Shown here in pieces: positions 7,618 through 15,825 of a stretch of DNA of 64,000 nt. Under the pieces are notes generated by a model. That model made no database searches. It worked only from the letters and a program-made list of their open reading frames with translations, and was not told the DNA's origin. The stretch is taken from positions 62,001 to 126,000 of the forward strand of contig CAZTDR010000001.1 of assembly GCA_964612855.1 (NCBI GenBank), in the 5' to 3' direction. The translations under genes were made by a program, and so were the position numbers. Origin of the DNA: DATIJJ01 sp964612855 (GTDB lineage Bacteria; Pseudomonadota; Gammaproteobacteria; DSM-16500). The first letter of the stretch is position 1. The number at the start of each line of letters is the position of its first letter.

Positions 7618-9222
7618 TCACCCTGTAGCCACAATGCTCCTTTTACGAGAAAAAGCATCGAGTTCTGGTTGTGGCTTGTATGGTTTTTGTTTTTCACCTG
7701 AAAAAAAGCCGTGGCTAGCAGTTATGACTTTTTCATGTGAAGGTTTCTTTAAAAGACGAAATCCCAGTGCGCCTGATACTATAGCCATTAGACCCATACT
7801 GATTTCTACTGCTACTTTTGTTACGATTGGTAATTTCCACATCATGAGCGCCACACCCCCTGCAGCCCCACCACTGGTAGCACCTATGAGAAAGCCTATC
7901 GTTGCAACGAAAAGAAGGATTGCGAGAAACTTTAATGCAAAACAGGCTATTTCACGGGCGTCTGAATGTTTGGCAAGTTTTCTAACGACGCTCACATAGC
8001 GAGTTGAATTATTTCGATGTCGGTCTAAAGGCGAACGTGCTAAAGCAGCTGCTCGATAGGTCAGCTCCAGCAACAAAGGCGCTTTTTTACCCGAGGTACT
8101 ACTCATTTTGGAATGGATGCTATCGAGTAGCTTCAATCCTTCTGGGGTATTTTTCCCTCCAGCTAGAGTAAAACAAGAAGCTGCCTTCTGCATTTGTTCT
8201 TGTAAATTTTGTTGTTTTTGTAAGCGCAACACATTAAATAGTCGTTCATTATCGAGAACTTCTACTAAAGCCAATTGTTGCTCCTCTGTGAGACTAGGCC
8301 ATAAAACAATCAAATTATGATCGGCTGCTGGATTGTGGCGAAATACCCTACATAATTGATGTAAGCTTAATTGACTAACAAGACCCGTCAACTTAACGAT
8401 ATCTTCTTCTTGAAAGATTCTGCGCAGTAAATCAATATTTCGCGACTTCAATAAATCGTTTCCATCCAACTCTCTTGCCTGTGCTAAATCGTACTGTGCT
8501 ATTCGATAGTTACTTTGCGCAACTTTAAGCTTTTCCCAAGCAAGACTGAGCGTGTCACTCATATTTTCATCAAACAGTTGGCTTGGAATGAAAAATTTTT
8601 CTTGTGCTTGGCGGCGGCTTTCAAAAGCCTCTTTGCACATAGAAGCGTAAAAACCCCAGTTGGAAGGATACTCATAATCCGATCCCTCGAAGTCCGGATG
8701 TTTATAATACCAAGCAAGATAATTTTTATCTCTCCAATAATCTATCTCTTTAGCGTATCGTTTTACCGTCTCCAATGTGAGCACACCTGCTAGAAAACTC
8801 CTCCTGCCGCGGCGTCGCAAAACTTGTGCGAGCTCCGATGCTAAATCTGGATTAACTCGAGATAAATGACCTAGAAAAATAGAGAAATCAACAATTGTCT
8901 TTTTTTGGTCGGATGTTACCTTATTTATCTGACACCCATCTTCGTCTTCCTGGTTCGGATCATTGTCTTCAGATAACGCTCGCATAAACTTAGCAAACTC
9001 TACAGAAATGTTTGTATGTTCATGCTCCTTCCAATAAAAAAAGTCTTTAAGAGCCTGATAATAATCCTTTATTTTATCGTCACAACCATTAAAAATAGCA
9101 AATTCTTCTTTTACCGAAACTCTTATCAACTGACCAGTTGGGCTAGTTTTGAAAAATGAGCCGTCATTACTAGTGATTGTTAAAGGCGCATCAACATTTT
9201 TAAATTCGGTTCGAAGTGCCAT
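7618..9222 (-). CDS. Large hypothetical protein with C-terminal membrane hairpin, candidate effector
   Basis: 534 residues. The first 400 are soluble and largely helical, with heptad-like stretches (for example residues 215-260) and no recognised domain. Two adjacent hydrophobic segments lie at about 430-455 (FLAILLFVATIGFLIGAT) and 465-490, followed by a basic tail. This layout of a long cytosolic part plus a membrane hairpin is common in Dot/Icm substrates that sit on host membranes, but that is inference. There is no signal peptide. It is a single gene, 414 bases from tRNA-Pro, in the AT-rich accessory region. The Asp/Glu cluster NDPNQEDEDG near residue 92 could bind a metal ion. Confidence 0.6.
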   Translation of the reverse strand: MALRTEFKNVDAPLTITSNDGSFFKTSPTGQLIRVSVKEEFAIFNGCDDKIKDYYQALKDFFYWKEHEHTNISVEFAKFMRALSEDNDPNQEDEDGCQINKVTSDQKKTIVDFSIFLGHLSRVNPDLASELAQVLRRRGRRSFLAGVLTLETVKRYAKEIDYWRDKNYLAWYYKHPDFEGSDYEYPSNWGFYASMCKEAFESRRQAQEKFFIPSQLFDENMSDTLSLAWEKLKVAQSNYRIAQYDLAQARELDGNDLLKSRNIDLLRRIFQEEDIVKLTGLVSQLSLHQLCRVFRHNPAADHNLIVLWPSLTEEQQLALVEVLDNERLFNVLRLQKQQNLQEQMQKAASCFTLAGGKNTPEGLKLLDSIHSKMSSTSGKKAPLLLELTYRAAALARSPLDRHRNNSTRYVSVVRKLAKHSDAREIACFALKFLAILLFVATIGFLIGATSGGAAGGVALMMWKLPIVTKVAVEISMGLMAIVSGALGFRLLKKPSHEKVITASHGFFSGEKQKPYKPQPELDAFSRKRSIVATG

Positions 9223-9636
9223 AGCATCTTTCTCACAAAAAGATTAAAGTGCGTTTATTATACCGAAAGATGATTAAGGTTTTCTGAAGTTTTTTAATAA
9301 GTTGTGGTACCGAATAAATTTCAAATAAGCTAAGGCGCGGTACTTTTCAGTTTGCATTCTTTTTACAGTGTGCATCTGCAATAGGTATAAGCATCTTACG
9401 ATTTGACGAACTTCTAAAAGATCAAAAAAATTAAGTTTGATTGCTTTAAAGACAGTCTTGTCCGATTATATTTTTTCTTACTACTGCTAATTCATTTTAT
9501 TGCCTATCTAGAAATATGTTCTTGAGTTGGGTTGTTAGTGCTTTTAGCCTGCTGATACATTGATCTTGCACTCCATTAGCACTCCAATTCAACAAGCAGT
9601 TTTGAAATTTTTAAGATAAGCTATTGATTCCACAAA
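9223..9636. other. Gene-free region between accessory gene and tRNA-Pro
   Basis: No open frame of note, no strong repeat and no integrase remnant. I looked for a direct repeat of the tRNA 3' end here and to the left and found none. Confidence 0.5.
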
Positions 9637-9710
9637 TCGGGGTGACATGATTCGAACATGCGGCCCCTGCCTCCCGAAGGCAGTGCTCTACCAGGCTGAG
9701 CTACACCCCG
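9637..9710 (-). tRNA. tRNA-Pro (anticodon CGG)
   Basis: The minus strand reads CGGGGTGTAGCTCAGCCTGG at the 5' end and closes with CACCCCGA. The anticodon stem CTGCC/GGCAG encloses the loop TTCGGGA, giving anticodon CGG for proline. The T-arm GTTCGAAT is intact. Length is 74 nt to the discriminator A, and no CCA is encoded. The gene lies just downstream of ispB on the same strand. Its 3' end faces the accessory region. Confidence 0.95.
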
Positions 9711-9714
9711 TTAA

Positions 9715-10683
9715 CTAAAATTTTCTGGCAACCACAAACTCGGCAAGATCATGAAGCGCCTGTCGATAAGGCGATTCGGGAAGATGAATCAAGCTGTCCG
9801 TGGCTAGTCGTGCGTGTTGTTTCGCAGCGTTGGCAGTGTACTCGATGCTGCCTGTGGATTCAATAATGGAGAGAATAGATTCGAGATTTTTAGTAGAACC
9901 GGTTTTAATCGCGTTGCGAATGAGTTTAGCTTCGGCTTTGGATCCGTGGCGTAGTGCGTGAATGAGAGGGAGGGTGGGCTTGCCTTCCGCCAAATCGTCG
10001 CCTCTGTTTTTGCCCATTTCCTCGGCGGACGCGCTGTAATCCAACGCATCGTCGACTAATTGATAGGCCGTGCCTAACGACATGCCATAATGTTGCATGG
10101 CGGCCATTTGTGTTGAATCGTAGTTGCAAAGGGCGGTGCCAATTTGAGAAGCAACCGCAAACAATCTGGCTGTTTTGCGTTGAATGACATCATAATAGGC
10201 TTGTTCGCTCGTGTCGGGATTGCCGCAATTAATTAGCTGCAATACTTCACCTTCAGCAATGATATTGGTGCTGCTTGCAAAAATATCCATGATTTCCAGG
10301 TTTTTTAATTTGACGATTAATTGAAAGGCCCGCGAATAAAGAAAATCACCTACTAAGACGCTCGCTTCATTGCCCCAAATCTGATTGGCTGTTTTATTGC
10401 CGCGACGTAACACAGAGCTGTCTACGACATCATCATGTAATAAAGTTGCGGTATGAATCAGTTCAATGGCGGCGGCCAGATCAATATGTTGCTGCCCTTT
10501 ATGATGCAGTGCACGCGCTGCAAGGAGGACCAGGATAGGGCGCACGCGTTTGCCGCCACAGCTTAAAATATATTCGACTAATTGGTTAATGAGAGGAATA
10601 TCGGACGAGAGCTCCGTCAAAATAAACTTGTCCGTTGCTTCTAGGTCGGATTGTACCAGCGAACGTATTGATTCCAATGGCAT
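9715..10683 (-). CDS. ispB: Octaprenyl (polyprenyl) diphosphate synthase
   Basis: 322 residues, an all-trans polyprenyl synthase that makes the side chain of ubiquinone from IPP and an allylic diphosphate. The first aspartate-rich motif is LLHDDVVDSSVLRRG (about residues 81-95) and the second is LVDDALDYS (about 208-216); GGKRVRP near residue 43 binds IPP. It is transcribed away from rplU-rpmA-obgE, the classic gammaproteobacterial neighbourhood. The exact product chain length (C40 or other) cannot be read from sequence alone. Confidence 0.95.
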   Translation of the reverse strand: MPLESIRSLVQSDLEATDKFILTELSSDIPLINQLVEYILSCGGKRVRPILVLLAARALHHKGQQHIDLAAAIELIHTATLLHDDVVDSSVLRRGNKTANQIWGNEASVLVGDFLYSRAFQLIVKLKNLEIMDIFASSTNIIAEGEVLQLINCGNPDTSEQAYYDVIQRKTARLFAVASQIGTALCNYDSTQMAAMQHYGMSLGTAYQLVDDALDYSASAEEMGKNRGDDLAEGKPTLPLIHALRHGSKAEAKLIRNAIKTGSTKNLESILSIIESTGSIEYTANAAKQHARLATDSLIHLPESPYRQALHDLAEFVVARKF

Positions 10684-10722
10684 AATTTAGCGGACTCTCT
10701 GTCATGATGCGGCATAATAAAA

Positions 10723-10818
10723 GTAGGGTGGATTAGACGCGCTTTTAGCGTCGTAATCCACCTTCTTAACGATTGATTAGTGGAAATGGACGCTTAAAAC
10801 GTACCGAATCCACCCTAC
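10723..10818. repeat. Pair of family B palindromic repeats, inverted
   Basis: GTAGGGTGGATTAGACGCGC with CGTCGTAATCCACC is followed, inverted, by TGGAAATGGACG ... ATCCACCCTAC. The pair lies between the divergent ispB and rplU genes. Confidence 0.75.
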
Positions 10819-10897
10819 GGTTTTTATTTTTAATTTATGAGGTTATCGAATGCTAGTGGTGAGTTCGGTAATCTGTCAAGGATTTATCTTTTTATCC

Positions 10898-10927
10898 TTG
10901 CACTTTGCTTAATCGATGGCCTATAAT
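10898..10927 (+). promoter_or_regulatory. Probable sigma-70 promoter of rplU-rpmA
   Basis: A -35 box TTGCAC (10898-10903) and a consensus -10 box TATAAT (10922-10927) are separated by 18 bases. Transcription would start about 45 bases upstream of the rplU ATG. This fits a strong ribosomal-protein promoter. Confidence 0.6.
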
Positions 10928-10980
10928 CGCACTCTTTTCAAATGATTCAAATAAATCCCCGGAAATTGGAGTGATAGAAC

Positions 10981-11289
10981 ATGTATGCAGTAATTACCAG
11001 CGGTGGTAAGCAATTTCGTGTCATAGAAGGGCAAACGCTTAAAATCGCCAAATTGACCGCTGAAGTAGGCTCAACCATCGATTTCGATAAAGTGTTAATG
11101 CTTGTTAATGGTGACGATATCAAAGTAGGCGCGCCTTTCTTATCAGGCGGTAAAGTGGCTGCTTCTATCGTGTCGCACGGGCGCCATAAAAAAATCCACA
11201 TTGTGAAGTTCAGACGTCGTAAGCATCATCGTAAACAAATGGGTCATCGACAAGACTACACAGAAGTCAAAATTACTAAAATCGGCTAA
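10981..11289 (+). CDS. rplU: 50S ribosomal protein L21
   Basis: 102 residues with the full L21 fold: MYAVITSGGKQFRV at the start and the basic RRRKHHRKQMGHRQ loop that binds 23S rRNA, ending YTEVKITKI. The ATG has GGAG upstream. It forms a two-gene operon with rpmA (27-base gap), as in most bacteria, with a terminator after rpmA. Confidence 0.98.
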   Translation: MYAVITSGGKQFRVIEGQTLKIAKLTAEVGSTIDFDKVLMLVNGDDIKVGAPFLSGGKVAASIVSHGRHKKIHIVKFRRRKHHRKQMGHRQDYTEVKITKIG

Positions 11290-11316
11290 ATTGCCTGATG
11301 AAGAGAGGGTATAGCA

Positions 11317-11595
11317 ATGGCACATAAAAAAGCGGGTGGTAGTACGCGTAACGGTCGCGACTCAAACCCTAAGTATCTTGGTGTAAAACGTTACGGCGGC
11401 CAAGTTGTTAACGCAGGTGAAATCCTCGTCCGTCAACGCGGAACGAAGCTGCACGCAGGACGTCACGTAGGTTTAGGTAGAGACCATACGTTATATGCAT
11501 TGGTTCCAGGCAAAGTCGTTTTTGCTTTCAAAGGACCTATGCAAAAACAATATGTGAGTATTGAGCCGATTCAAGTTCAAGAAGAAGTGGCTTAA
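11317..11595 (+). CDS. rpmA: 50S ribosomal protein L27
   Basis: 92 residues, starting MAHKKAGGSTRNGRDS, whose N-terminal tail reaches the peptidyl transferase centre. There is no N-terminal extension that would need cleavage as in Firmicutes. GAGAGGGT precedes the ATG. It is directly followed by an intrinsic terminator. Confidence 0.98.
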   Translation: MAHKKAGGSTRNGRDSNPKYLGVKRYGGQVVNAGEILVRQRGTKLHAGRHVGLGRDHTLYALVPGKVVFAFKGPMQKQYVSIEPIQVQEEVA

Positions 11596-11610
11596 TTCAA
11601 TATAAGTTAT

Positions 11611-11642
11611 AAAAAAGCCTCGTTTTACGAGGCTTTTTTTTT
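11611..11642 (+). terminator. Intrinsic terminator of rplU-rpmA
   Basis: AAAAAAGCCTCG-TTTTA-CGAGGC followed by nine or more T residues: a 7-bp GC-rich stem with U-tract, 15 bases after the rpmA stop. Confidence 0.92.
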
Positions 11643-11665
11643 CTTTCTATGTTATTGCGGTTTTT

Positions 11666-11693
11666 GGTGTGGGCACGCTGCGCTTTGCCCACC
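11666..11693. repeat. Family D palindromic repeat (GTGGGCACGC...GCCCACC)
   Basis: GTGGGCACGCTGCGCTTTGCCCACC lies between the rpmA terminator and obgE. Further copies are at 33081-33105, 35248-35273 and 35298-35327. Confidence 0.7.
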
Positions 11694-11712
11694 AAAAGGT
11701 TAGATAGTAAAT

Positions 11713-12744
11713 ATGAAATTCATCGACGAAGCAAAAATCAAAGTAATCGCAGGTGACGGCGGTAATGGCTGTTGCAGTTTTTTGCGGCTAAAATTTATGC
11801 CAAATGGTGGCCCCGATGGTGGGAATGGTGGGGACGGTGGGAGCATTTATTTACAGGCCGACGAAGGCATTAACACCTTAGTGGATTATCGTTATACCAA
11901 AACGTTTCAAGCGCAACAGGGTGAAAAAGGCGGTAGTCGCGATTGTTCAGGGCGTGCGGGCGAAGACGCCACTCTCAGAGTGCCTGTCGGCACCATGATT
12001 TTCGATGAAGATACGGACGAATTGATCGCGGATTTAACGGAACACATGCAAAAAGCGTGTGTTGCCAAAGGCGGCATGCATGGGATTGGAAATGCGCGTT
12101 TCAAAAGTAGCGTCAATCGAGCACCCAGGCGCACTATTCCTGGGCAACCTGGGGAACGACGTAATTTACGATTAGAATTAAAAATATTAGCGGATGTAGG
12201 CTTGGTTGGTATGCCGAATGCCGGTAAATCTACCTTAATTCAGGCTATTTCAGCAGCACGTCCCAAAATTGCTGACTATCCTTTTACCACACTTCATCCT
12301 AATTTAGGGGTAGTGCGCGTTTCACAACATCGCAGTTTTGTTGTGGCGGATATTCCTGGGTTAATTGAAGGCGCGGCTGAAGGAGCTGGGTTAGGGGTAC
12401 GTTTTTTGAAGCACGTCATGCGCACTCGGCTGTTGTTTCATATGGTGGATGTGGCTCCTCCCGATGGCTCCGATCCGGTTTTAGCAGTCAAAGCGATTAC
12501 AGAAGAGCTGCAGAAATTCAGTCCAGAATTAATGGACAAAGAGCGTTGGTTGGTCTTGAACAAAATTGATTTATTATCCGAGAGTGAAGTGGATGCTTAC
12601 TGTGAAGATATCGTGAAGCGCTTGGAGTGGACAGGAAAAGTATTTAAAATTTCCGGTGTAGCGCGTAAAGGGACGGATGAGTTAATCCAGGAGGCGATGC
12701 GGTATTTGGAAGGGTTGCTTAATTTAGAACTGGGATTGGATTAA
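11713..12744 (+). CDS. obgE: GTPase ObgE/CgtA
   Basis: 343 residues. The N-terminal glycine-rich Obg fold (about 1-158) has repeated GG-x-GG motifs. The G domain has GMPNAGKST (G1), DIPGLIEGA (G3) and NKIDL (G4). Obg binds the large ribosomal subunit and couples ribosome assembly to the stringent response. It follows rplU-rpmA as usual but sits behind their terminator, so it probably has its own promoter or relies on read-through. The C-terminus is short, without the long acidic tail of E. coli Obg (390 residues). Confidence 0.96.
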   Translation: MKFIDEAKIKVIAGDGGNGCCSFLRLKFMPNGGPDGGNGGDGGSIYLQADEGINTLVDYRYTKTFQAQQGEKGGSRDCSGRAGEDATLRVPVGTMIFDEDTDELIADLTEHMQKACVAKGGMHGIGNARFKSSVNRAPRRTIPGQPGERRNLRLELKILADVGLVGMPNAGKSTLIQAISAARPKIADYPFTTLHPNLGVVRVSQHRSFVVADIPGLIEGAAEGAGLGVRFLKHVMRTRLLFHMVDVAPPDGSDPVLAVKAITEELQKFSPELMDKERWLVLNKIDLLSESEVDAYCEDIVKRLEWTGKVFKISGVARKGTDELIQEAMRYLEGLLNLELGLD

Positions 12745-12749
12745 TAATT

Positions 12750-12845
12750 GGTGGATTACGACGCAAAAAGCGCGTCTAATCCACCCTACATTTGCTTAAA
12801 GGCACGTAGGGTGGTTTAGACGCGCTTTTTGCGTCGTAATCCACC
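12750..12845. repeat. Inverted pair of family B palindromic repeats
   Basis: GGTGGATTACGACGC...CTAATCCACCCTAC and, after a short spacer, GTAGGGTGGTTTAGACGCGC...CGTAATCCACC. The pair starts six bases after the obgE stop and ends nine bases before that of rpsT. A transcript from either strand could fold into a long hairpin between these convergent genes, which could give bidirectional termination. Confidence 0.75.
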
Positions 12846-12853
12846 GATTATAA

Positions 12854-13171
12854 TTAACCTGCAGCTTTAGCCGCTTTACCTCGACCTGTTTTGGTCGCAG
12901 TGGTATCTTGCGCTAATTTTTTAACACTAGCAATTAAACGACCTTTATGACGAGCCGCTTTGTTCTTGTGAATCAAACCCTTGCTAGCCATACGATCAAT
13001 AACAGGTTGTGCAGCTTTTAATGATTCTTCAGCCAGTTTTTTATCGCCTGCAGCGACAGCCAGCACGACTTTTTTAATGTAAGTACGAACCATCGAGCGC
13101 AAACTAGCATTATGCTGACGATGTTTTTCCGATTGACGGGCGCGTTTTTTCGCGGATTTAATATTAGCCAA
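12854..13171 (-). CDS. rpsT: 30S ribosomal protein S20 (TTG start)
   Basis: 105 residues from a TTG start at 13171, reading (M)ANIKSAKKRARQSEKHR. This is the conserved S20 N-terminus that binds 16S rRNA. A strong GGAGG lies six bases before this TTG, whereas the upstream ATG (13195) would add eight non-conserved residues. E. coli rpsT also starts with UUG, which is part of its translational autocontrol, so the same control may operate here. The C-terminus is alanine- and lysine-rich and somewhat longer than the 87 residues of E. coli S20. It is divergent from murJ. Confidence 0.95.
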   Translation of the reverse strand: MANIKSAKKRARQSEKHRQHNASLRSMVRTYIKKVVLAVAAGDKKLAEESLKAAQPVIDRMASKGLIHKNKAARHKGRLIASVKKLAQDTTATKTGRGKAAKAAG

Positions 13172-13213
13172 GGTGTTCCTCCAACGTATTTCCATAGCAT
13201 AAGAAAGGCGCTA

Positions 13214-13242
13214 ATATTGCCTATTTCTGATAGGATAGTCAA
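13214..13242 (-). promoter_or_regulatory. Possible rpsT promoter
   Basis: On the minus strand TTGACT (13242-13237) is followed after 17 bases by CAATAT (13219-13214). The -35 box is good and the -10 box is weak. The position, about 45 bases before the TTG start, suits rpsT. Confidence 0.4.
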
Positions 13243-13265
13243 CTTTAAAATAGTGAAAGAACTAT

Positions 13266-14822
13266 ATGAGCAAAAGCCTCTTTAAATCAACCTCTGTTGT
13301 GGCCAGCATGACCCTGGTCTCTCGTATATTTGGTTTTTTGCGAGATATGGTGACTGCACAATTTTTTGGAGCGACAGCGGCGTTTGATGCCTTTTCGGTT
13401 GCTTTTCGCATTCCCAATTTAATGCGGCGACTCTTTGCTGAAGGTTCCTTTTCTCAAGCCTTTGTTCCCGTACTGTCTGAATTTCAAAAGCATCAATCCA
13501 ATGAAGATATCCGAAAATTCATTGATGCAGTAGCGGGTACGTTAGGTTGCGTTTTATTGGGTGTCACTATTTTAGGCGTGGTTTTTGCACCGGTCATTGT
13601 GCGCTTATTTGCCCCCGGTTTTGCGTCCGAAGGCGCGCGTTTTGATATGACCGTAACTATGCTGCGTATCACATTTCCTTATTTATTTTTAATTTCTCTC
13701 ACCGCATTTGCGGGCGCCATTTTAAATACGTATAGTCGGTTTTGGGTCGCTGCATTTACCCCTGTATTGTTAAATATTTGCATGATTTTGGCTGTTTTTT
13801 TGTTGTCCCCGCACTTAGCTATTCCCATCGAAGGGCTTGCTTTTGGGGTATTGATTGCTGGCATAATCCAATTACTTTTTCAATTTCCTTTTTTGCGACG
13901 ACTGCATTTATTGCCGCGGCCTAAAATCCGATTTCACGATGCAGGCGTGAAGCGTGTTTTAAAATTAATGGTACCGGCTTTATTTGGTGTTTCCGTTTCC
14001 CAAATTAATTTATTGCTGGATACGTTGTTCGCATCGTTATTGGTGGTGGGGAGTGTCTCATGGCTTTATTATTCTGACCGGTTGATGGAGTTCCCTCTGG
14101 GCGTCATTGGTGTTGCGATTTCGACCGTTATTTTACCGCATTTATCGCGCCATCATGCGAGCCAATCGAAAGAAGAATTTTCACACACATTAGATTGGGC
14201 ATTGCGTTTAGTGTTGTTAGTGGGATTACCCGCAGCGGTAGTTTTTGCGGTGATTTCAGGTCCCTTATTAAGTACGTTGTTCCAGCACGGTCATTTTGAT
14301 GCACATGCTGTGATGATGACACGTAAAAGCCTGTCAATGTTTGCGTTGGGTATTGCGCCTTTTATGTTGATTAAAATTTTAGCCTCGGGTTTTTATGCCA
14401 AGCAAGATATACGTACGCCCGTGCGCATTGGCATTCTCGCCATGATCGCGAATATGGTTTTTAATATTATGCTGATTTGGCCACTGAAACATGCAGGCAT
14501 TGCCTTGGCTACATCGCTTTCCGCTATGTTAAATGGGGGATTATTATTTTATTTCCTCTTGAAGCGTGATATTTATCAGCCACGCCAGGGCTGGGGTTAT
14601 TTTGCTTTACGATTGTTATTGGCGAATTCAATGCTGGCAGTTTTTTTATGGTTTGCATCGGGTAGTACTGAAGAGTGGACTACGCACACGGTTTCGTGGC
14701 GGGTTTTACATTTAGGTGTGTTATTAGGTTCATCGGTTCTATTATATTTTGCGGGGTTGTGGTTGGCAGGTTTGCGGCCACGGGATATGTTAATTCCGCA
14801 TCCAATGAATGCTGGTATATAG
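13266..14822 (+). CDS. murJ: Lipid II flippase MurJ
   Basis: 518 residues with about 14 membrane segments, a MOP-superfamily exporter. The N-terminus SLFKSTSVVASMTLVSRIFG and FGATAAFDAFSVAFRIPNL match MurJ, including the arginines of the central cavity. MurJ moves lipid-linked peptidoglycan precursor across the inner membrane. It is the first gene of the conserved murJ-ribF-ileS-lspA order, but here an oppositely oriented hypothetical gene and repeats separate it from ribF. Confidence 0.96.
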   Translation: MSKSLFKSTSVVASMTLVSRIFGFLRDMVTAQFFGATAAFDAFSVAFRIPNLMRRLFAEGSFSQAFVPVLSEFQKHQSNEDIRKFIDAVAGTLGCVLLGVTILGVVFAPVIVRLFAPGFASEGARFDMTVTMLRITFPYLFLISLTAFAGAILNTYSRFWVAAFTPVLLNICMILAVFLLSPHLAIPIEGLAFGVLIAGIIQLLFQFPFLRRLHLLPRPKIRFHDAGVKRVLKLMVPALFGVSVSQINLLLDTLFASLLVVGSVSWLYYSDRLMEFPLGVIGVAISTVILPHLSRHHASQSKEEFSHTLDWALRLVLLVGLPAAVVFAVISGPLLSTLFQHGHFDAHAVMMTRKSLSMFALGIAPFMLIKILASGFYAKQDIRTPVRIGILAMIANMVFNIMLIWPLKHAGIALATSLSAMLNGGLLFYFLLKRDIYQPRQGWGYFALRLLLANSMLAVFLWFASGSTEEWTTHTVSWRVLHLGVLLGSSVLLYFAGLWLAGLRPRDMLIPHPMNAGI

Positions 14823-14864
14823 GGGAGCATCTATGTATGCGCCTGTGGAGACTTCGAGCTAACG

Positions 14865-14899
14865 CCGCAGGGCGGACACATGGGTCCGCCCCTACAAGG
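14865..14899. repeat. Family A palindromic repeat
   Basis: GGGCGGACACATGGGTCCGCCC followed by CTACAAGG. It lies between the end of murJ and the end of the convergent hypothetical gene. Confidence 0.75.
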
Positions 14900-14919
14900 G
14901 GGGAGGCGTTAAAAAAGAG

Positions 14920-15630
14920 TTAAGCGGCAGGTGCGGATGGCGTTGGGGGCAGTTCTCCCGGTCGGCTGGAAGGCGGCACCACCGTTCGTTTATCACTTTC
15001 TGATAATAATCCGTATGCGTCTTTGTGAGTGATTTGCAGCCGTATATTCGAAGCCTGACGGGATTTTTCGAGTTTATTGAACGAGTTGGTTAATGCTACG
15101 CAAGTTTTTCTAACCTTGCTTAACTCATTCACAATTTCCTGACTATGCGCTCTGGCATCAGGATCATTAGCGCTCTCAATAGCCTTTAAAATATGCTCAA
15201 GCGAAGCTAATACTTTTTCTCGTTCAAGTTTAAAATTTTTTCTAAATAAATCCTCACTCTTATCGAGGTCTTCACTGGCTTCAATAACGGGTCTTGCGTT
15301 GCGCATTAAATTATCATAATCATTTTTGCGAGTGGAAACATCATAAGCTTGTGCTTTATTTGGAGAATTAAATGCCGCATCTAATTTATCTAATACATCC
15401 TTAGTATTGGCTCTAATAGCCGCTAAGTTGCTGGAGAGAGAATTTGATCTTGCATCAAGTTGAGCGATAGTGACATTGTCAATGGTAGCCGCGGCAACAG
15501 CTGAGTTAAAAATTGCTTTGCTGATACCATACTCACTCAGAGTAAATGCCATAAACAATCGCGTATAACTTTGTTGAAATTGATCGGGTTTAACCAATTC
15601 GAGCGTTGATAATTCTAATGGAGGTGCCAT
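14920..15630 (-). CDS. Hypothetical coiled-coil protein
   Basis: 236 residues, soluble, nearly all helical with heptad patterns through about residues 50-200 (for example LSSNLAAIRANTKDVLDKLD and VLASLEHILKAIESAND), and a proline-rich end PPSSRPGELPPTPSAP. No family is recognised. It interrupts the usual murJ-ribF neighbourhood on the opposite strand, which suggests insertion into a core block. A secreted effector or a structural helical protein are both possible; there is no signal peptide. Confidence 0.6.
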   Translation of the reverse strand: MAPPLELSTLELVKPDQFQQSYTRLFMAFTLSEYGISKAIFNSAVAAATIDNVTIAQLDARSNSLSSNLAAIRANTKDVLDKLDAAFNSPNKAQAYDVSTRKNDYDNLMRNARPVIEASEDLDKSEDLFRKNFKLEREKVLASLEHILKAIESANDPDARAHSQEIVNELSKVRKTCVALTNSFNKLEKSRQASNIRLQITHKDAYGLLSESDKRTVVPPSSRPGELPPTPSAPAA

Positions 15631-15695
15631 AATTTGCCTCGTTTATGTTTCTTTAAGAATAGCACTTTTTTACAAACAAAGGATAACGTTTTAAC

Positions 15696-15719
15696 GTAGG
15701 GGCACGGCGTGCCGTGCCC
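15696..15719. repeat. Family C palindromic repeat
   Basis: GTAGGGGCACGGCGTGCCGTGCCC: the core GGCACGGCGTGCC is self-complementary. It lies 65 bases upstream of the hypothetical gene's start. Confidence 0.7.
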
Positions 15720-15774
15720 TTGTTGCCTATCTAAAAAGCACCCTTGTGTGCGCAGGTGACTTCGATAGAGCAGC

Positions 15775-15808
15775 GCTGCTGGGCGGACACATGGGTTCCG
15801 CCCCTACA
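15775..15808. repeat. Family A palindromic repeat
   Basis: GGGCGGACACATGGGTTCCGCCC followed by CTACAG, ending 17 bases before the ribF ATG. It may sit in the ribF leader. Confidence 0.75.
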
Positions 15809-15825
15809 GTAATTTAAGGAACACT

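Noticed and set aside
9637..9710. tRNA-Pro as a proven integration site of the neighbouring accessory genes
   Set aside because: No integrase and no direct repeat of the tRNA 3' end could be found; kept only as a hypothesis.
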